Assembly (NCBI RefSeq): GCF_000027225.1
Contig: NC_013892.1
Span: 3,472,001-3,536,000, forward strand
Source of the DNA: Xenorhabdus bovienii SS-2004
Lineage (GTDB): Bacteria > Pseudomonadota > Gammaproteobacteria > Enterobacterales > Enterobacteriaceae
Direction of reading: 5' to 3'
Length of the DNA stretch: 64,000 nucleotides
This document shows, piece after piece, positions 60,019 through 64,000 of this stretch (its first letter is position 1; each line of letters starts with the position of its first letter). The position numbers and the translations under genes are program-made. The notes beneath the pieces were generated by a model, which made no database searches, had not been told where the DNA came from, and saw nothing but the letters and a program-made list of their open reading frames with translations.

Positions 60019-60504
60019 TAGGATGATGTCCTTATATTCGGAATTTTTTGTTTTGAATTTTTTTAATGCGGGTACTAATAAGCCTAATTATTTCTTGTTA
60101 AATAAGATTGAATTGTTAATTCAGGTGAAAGACATCATGAATAGTAAAATCTCTTTGTGCAAATTTATAGACAAAATTTGTAATCGTGATAACAAATTAA
60201 AAATAGTTTTGCATGATATAATCACGTAATTTATTTATATTCATACTTAAATAAATGATATAAATACCTATAATGATTCAGAGGTAATTAATCGATATAT
60301 GCAATATGGCTGCAAAAAAAATATATGATATGGCAGAGAATAGAGAATCACTTGATCCTGATGGTTGGTTTAGTCCTTATCTGAAAAACAGAGGAAATTA
60401 CGTTTTTTCTCTGTTTTTCAGATATCAATTATATGATTAATTTTATTTATTCTAATATCATCATTAATCCAAGAATAATAAGAATAATACCGGGAATACA
60501 TCCG
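60019..60504. other. AT-rich gap with a 16-bp perfect hairpin
   Basis: TATCTGAAAAACAGAG (60378-60393) pairs perfectly with CTCTGTTTTTCAGATA (60409-60424). A 44-codon frame at 60306-60440 (MAAKKIYDMAENRESLDPDG) runs through the hairpin and is of doubtful reality. The upstream part should hold the promoter of the Afu-type operon. Confidence 0.5.
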
Positions 60505-61089
60505 AGAATGAATATTCAGATAATATTCTATAATTCTGTCACGCATTCTATGGATTTTGAAAAAGATATTGAAAGGGGTCAGTAAAGCCAGCAGGCGCAT
60601 TCATGTCTTTTTTATTCTGGGACCAAAAACATGGGCGACCATTTTTCGTTTTATCCTGTCGTCAGCATAAAAGAACCAACGGGGCGGCTTCTTTGACTTT
60701 ACCTACGACCATTGCTCATCCCTTTCACAGCAGACAATTACTTCGGTGCCAGATTTAATGGCTTCTGTTACCGATTTGGGTTTGAGTTTTTTAAATGACG
60801 AAGCACGGTATTCAGGCCAATCCCCATCACTCGTGCTGTCCATCCTATTCATAGCCATATCGACGATGTACTTATAGGTGTCGGGACGACAAGCGGCATC
60901 AGTGAATTCAAGTTGTCAGGAATGACGGCAGTATTGGCAGAAATAACGTTGATGACCAGAACGTGAACACCCGTTGCGATAGATCTCTTTAACTGCACAA
61001 CAAGAGGGGCAAGTCACATCAATCTTTGCCATTTGAATGTTCTCCAAATAGGCAGGCTATACATAATTCAATAAATTGATGTCACGACC
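60505..61089 (-). pseudogene. Degenerate IS1-family element
   Basis: The sequence is closely similar to IS1 copy 2 (19442-20211). The right end GTCACGACC reaches 61089. About 165 bases of the insB part are deleted near 60568, stops and frame changes occur in both genes, and the left end is not recognisable. It abuts a fragment of another gene at 61091. Confidence 0.85.
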
Positions 61090-61090
61090 C

Positions 61091-61228
61091 AAAACTAAGT
61101 TAAGAATATATTCTCCTTTTGAAATGGGAATGCTGGATATTGCCGTAGCTGAAAATATCTATTCTGATTTGAAGGATATATCTGGCGTTACAATCTCAGA
61201 TTTTCACCCTTTACCCGTAATGAGATGA
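61091..61228 (+). pseudogene. C-terminal fragment of an unidentified gene cut by IS1
   Basis: Immediately after the IS1 relic a frame reads LRIYSPFEMGMLDIAVAENI then YSDLKDISGVTISDFHPLPV and stops at 61226-61228. It has protein-like composition and a natural ending, so I take it for the tail of a real gene truncated by the insertion sequence. I do not recognise the family. Confidence 0.4.
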
Positions 61229-61377
61229 ATATATTTTAAATAGATTGATTAACATCCTAAATCAAGAGGATTATTTTTTTTAATATAAAATATACGATAT
61301 ATCGCATATGATGGAGGCTCGGTAGTATTTTTCCAATTGCCCTTTAAGCATACAAGAGTCAAAAGAAGGTCATACAG

Positions 61378-61917
61378 ATGAAAGCACTTATCGTAATCGA
61401 CATGTTGAATGATTTTGTAACAGGTGTCCTCGCCAATGAAGAAGATGCGATGAAAATGATTCCGTCTATTCAGCGCATGATCAAACATGCCAGAAACAAT
61501 CCTGATTGGTTGGTGGTCTATGCCAATGATGCCCATCGTGCGGATGATCGGGAAATGGAAATCTGGGGAAAACATGCCATGGCTGGTACGTGGGGGGCGG
61601 ATGTGATTGATGAGTTGGCTCCAATCGGCATGGAGCGTGAAATTGTTTCTCCCAAGCGATTTTATAATGCGTTCGACGGAACGGGGCTGGAAGATGTTCT
61701 CGCACAATATGGCGTGACTGAAGTGGTGCTGACAGGTCAGCATATCCATTGCTGTGTCCACCATACGGCTTACGGTGCATTTATTCGTGGTTATGGCATT
61801 ACGGTATTATCCGATGCTGTTTGTGCTTTTCCCGGTATCGATCAACAAGCTGCCCTTGATTATCTGAAAACCATCTATGGGGCTGAAATTACGACAAGCA
61901 AAGCATTCGGAGTATGA
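61378..61917 (+). CDS. Isochorismatase-family cysteine hydrolase
   Basis: A 179-residue hydrolase of the nicotinamidase/isochorismatase superfamily. The catalytic triad can be placed at Asp8 (IVIDMLNDF), Lys93 (SPKRFYNAF) and Cys126 (GQHIHCCVHHTAYGAF). The conserved cis-peptide region VVLTG precedes the nucleophile loop. Metal-ligand positions resembling nicotinamidase (AND, H) occur in VYANDAHRADD. Substrate is unknown: nicotinamide, ureido compounds or others are possible. Single gene with an AT-rich leader. Confidence 0.88.
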   Translation: MKALIVIDMLNDFVTGVLANEEDAMKMIPSIQRMIKHARNNPDWLVVYANDAHRADDREMEIWGKHAMAGTWGADVIDELAPIGMEREIVSPKRFYNAFDGTGLEDVLAQYGVTEVVLTGQHIHCCVHHTAYGAFIRGYGITVLSDAVCAFPGIDQQAALDYLKTIYGAEITTSKAFGV

Positions 61918-61989
61918 CCTGAGTGAATATGAATAGTTTGTCGGGAAAATGGAATATATAACTGGCAGATTAATTATCTGCCAGTGAAA

Positions 61990-62337
61990 TTATTTTACAT
62001 AAGCGAGCAAGCTGAGAGAGGGGCGGGCAAGCGCCTGACATTTTGTCTTTTGGGGCAGATTGATTCCCTTCAGATCGTTGTAACCGGACTGATTCAGTTC
62101 TTCCATTAACTGACTGTTGTAGTTATTGAGATCCCACTTATTACGTTGAGCAAAATAAATAACTGCACGCCTGATCTCACGATCTGGGATCTGGCTATAG
62201 CCACAATCATATTTCAAATAAATGTAGACGGCTGTCATATCAGCAAGACTTTCAGCCTCTTCCTCAGACAGAGCTTTTGCGGGTTGAGCGAAACTGAACA
62301 GAACCAGAATGTAAGTGAGTAAAGCAATTTTTTGCAT
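61990..62337 (-). CDS. yacC: YacC family pilotin-like protein
   Basis: A 115-residue secreted protein. The signal peptide (ILVLFSFAQPAKA) is followed by LSEEEAESLADMTAVYIYLK and a pair of cysteines (YDCGY, KCQ) that can form a disulfide. The end ALARPSLSLLAYVK is almost identical to E. coli YacC. The family is in the PulS/OutS pilotin superfamily but is not lipidated; function unknown. In E. coli it sits near polyamine genes speED; here it lies next to speA. Confidence 0.9.
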   Translation of the reverse strand: MQKIALLTYILVLFSFAQPAKALSEEEAESLADMTAVYIYLKYDCGYSQIPDREIRRAVIYFAQRNKWDLNNYNSQLMEELNQSGYNDLKGINLPQKTKCQALARPSLSLLAYVK

Positions 62338-62665
62338 AATGTCTATTATACTGATTTTCTACTGTTTTGCCTAAAATAACATATTAATATCTTTGTTAGC
62401 CAAACTTTATTTTCTTAACTTTAATTGGTAGAGCGGAGCCATGAATCAGCGATAGCCATATTAATTTCCTCAAAAACCAACATGACCACTCACTGTAGTT
62501 TATGTACATCAATATGTACATTTTTCTTATGACACAAGATGAATGCGTATGACTACCTCTGATGAAATAAGGTATGAAAATAAAAATATAGTCATTTAAA
62601 ATCAGTTTCTTATATAAAAACATGACTAAAAATGACTATTGAAGAATATTAATGATTAATCAAAT
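62338..62665. other. Gap between yacC and speA
   Basis: A 328-base AT-rich region. A short inverted repeat (ATGTACAT 62502-62509 and 62514-62521 region) followed by TTTTTC may be a weak terminator. No gene seen. Confidence 0.4.
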
Positions 62666-64000
62666 CTATTCATCTTCCAAATAGGTGTAGCCATACAGTC
62701 CACTTTCGAATTCTTGCAGGAACTGCTCCTGCAAATTTTCATCCAGATCAGCCGCTTTCACCTGATCACAGAAGCGGCTCATCAGTACCTGCGGCTCCAG
62801 TTTTACATATTGGAGCATATTGGCTACAGAATCACCCTCTTCGCTCTGCAAGTAGGTCACTTCGCCGTGTTCTGAAACGTAAACATCAACGGCAGCCGTA
62901 TCACCAAACAGGTTATGCATATTACCCAAAATTTCCTGATACGCCCCGACCATAAAGAAACCGATCAAGGGAGGATTCTCTGGATCATAAGCCGGCATTG
63001 GCATCGTTGCTGCTATACCATCACCATCGACATAGTGGTCAATAATGCCATCAGAATCACAAGTGATATCCAACAGAACTGCACGGCGATCCAGTGGCTT
63101 ATCCAGCCCTTCAATCGGCAGAACAGGGAACACCTGATCAATCCCCCACGCATCCGGCATCGACTGGAACAGCGAAAAATTCACATAGAATTTATCCGCC
63201 ATACGTTCCTGCAATTCATCAATGAACGGACGATGCGCACGGTTACTTGGGTCAAGATCCCGCTGAATATGGCGACAAATATTTAAATAGAGTTCTTCTG
63301 CCCAAGCCCGCTCAGACAGGTTCAACATCCCGTGTGCATATTGGGTATGGACATCCTGAAGATCAAACTGGCTATCATGCAGCCACTCACGCAGGGAACG
63401 AGAATAGCCGCCATCCTGCATTTCCTGCCACGTATCCCACAAACTTGCCAGAGGACGTGAAGCATCTTCTGCTGGCGGTGTTGTTTCAGTAAATTCGTTA
63501 TGCTCTACTCCAATGACATTAGAGATCAAGACCGTATGATGAGCAGTCAACGCCCGGCCAGATTCAGTAATCACGGTTGGGTGCGGCAGACCATGCTCTT
63601 CACACGCATCACCGATTCCCCAAATGACGTTATTCGCGTATTCATTCAGGCCGTAGTTAACTGAACATTCTGACTGAGAGCGGGTGCCTTCATAATCGAC
63701 ACCTAATCCACCACCAACATCAAAGCATTGGATGTTGACACCCAATTTATGCAGTTCGACATAAAAACGGGCAGATTCACGTACGCCGGTTGCCACATCA
63801 CGGATATTGGCAAGTTGAGAACCCAGATGGAAATGCAGCAGCTGCAAACTATTCAGCTTTCCTGCTGAGCGCAGAGTTTCAACCAATTGCAGTACTTGTG
63901 CTGCCGCAAGACCAAACTTGGATTTTTCACCACCACTGGACTGCCATTTGCCCGCTCCTTGCGACGCCAAACGCGCCCGCACACCAAGACGAGGGATCAC
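62666..64000 (-). CDS. speA: Biosynthetic arginine decarboxylase (C-terminal part)
   Basis: The last 444 residues of a PLP-dependent decarboxylase (about 660 in full) that converts arginine to agmatine for putrescine synthesis. Visible PLP and substrate motifs are [34 protein letters not shown] and [15 protein letters not shown]. The dimer-interface active-site region [20 protein letters not shown] contains the catalytic Cys. The N-terminal third, with the PLP-binding Lys, lies beyond the window edge. No frame damage in the visible part. Confidence 0.97.
   Translation of the reverse strand: MIPRLGVRARLASQGAGKWQSSGGEKSKFGLAAAQVLQLVETLRSAGKLNSLQLLHFHLGSQLANIRDVATGVRESARFYVELHKLGVNIQCFDVGGGLGVDYEGTRSQSECSVNYGLNEYANNVIWGIGDACEEHGLPHPTVITESGRALTAHHTVLISNVIGVEHNEFTETTPPAEDASRPLASLWDTWQEMQDGGYSRSLREWLHDSQFDLQDVHTQYAHGMLNLSERAWAEELYLNICRHIQRDLDPSNRAHRPFIDELQERMADKFYVNFSLFQSMPDAWGIDQVFPVLPIEGLDKPLDRRAVLLDITCDSDGIIDHYVDGDGIAATMPMPAYDPENPPLIGFFMVGAYQEILGNMHNLFGDTAAVDVYVSEHGEVTYLQSEEGDSVANMLQYVKLEPQVLMSRFCDQVKAADLDENLQEQFLQEFESGLYGYTYLEDE

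Noticed and set aside
61249..61764. 171-codon minus-strand open frame opposite the cysteine hydrolase
   Set aside because: It is the reverse of a well supported enzyme gene, with His/Pro-rich nonsense composition.

Overview
The window comes from a gammaproteobacterium of the Enterobacterales. The order efp/epmB/yjeI/groL/groS/fxsA/aspA, the run ispD-ispF-truD//surE-pcm-nlpD-rpoS with mutS, and a complete cysCNDG-cysHIJ cluster all match that order. AT-rich spacers, heavy IS load and the accessory genes point to the Morganellaceae, most likely Xenorhabdus or Photorhabdus. That genus call is an inference from remembered gene orders and protein similarity; no search was run.

Layout. 1-8.3 kb: an IS110-family element, then elongation factor P and its lysine-modifying enzyme EpmB, lipoprotein YjeI, GroEL/GroES behind a clear sigma-32 promoter, FxsA, and aspartase with CRP- and FNR-like sites. 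8.3-16.2 kb: an IS6 relic, a cold-shock protein, mutS, and the stress/stationary-phase block rpoS-nlpD-pcm-surE. 16.2-24.0 kb: an inserted island that separates surE from truD, which normally overlap. Both island ends carry the same perfect 25-bp repeat, which restores the end of truD and the start of surE. The island holds an IS6 relic broken by a decayed IS630 element, a truncated membrane protein gene with an 8-bp tandem repeat, two nested intact IS1 elements, a decayed DUF4123-type (T6SS adaptor) module, and intact hpaBC. 24.0-36.0 kb: truD-ispF-ispD-ftsB (isoprenoid precursor, tRNA and division genes) and the assimilatory sulfate pathway cysCNDG-cysHIJ. 36.0-46.9 kb: queD and queE (queuosine), a ProY-type permease, yafD, an IS6 relic, a pRiA4b ORF-3 protein, a methionine aminopeptidase remnant, a phosphoethanolamine transferase, and btsT-yjiX-yjiA (pyruvate uptake plus GTPase).

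46.9-62.7 kb is the most accessory-like part: long AT-rich gaps, an orphan FimB/FimE-type recombinase, a DlsT/YhaO serine transporter, a stand-alone ketoacyl synthase III-like enzyme, a three-gene lipoprotein operon (CsgG-like, DUF4810, DUF799), a MATE exporter, an AfuABC-type ABC importer, an IS1 relic, a cysteine hydrolase and YacC. The window closes inside speA.

The observations most worth pursuing are the truD/surE island with its 25-bp repeat, the stand-alone ketosynthase whose residue spacing suggests an alpha-pyrone or OleA-like enzyme, the orphan invertase beside a gene-poor region, and the decayed T6SS cargo module. I saw no tRNA, rRNA or CRISPR array.
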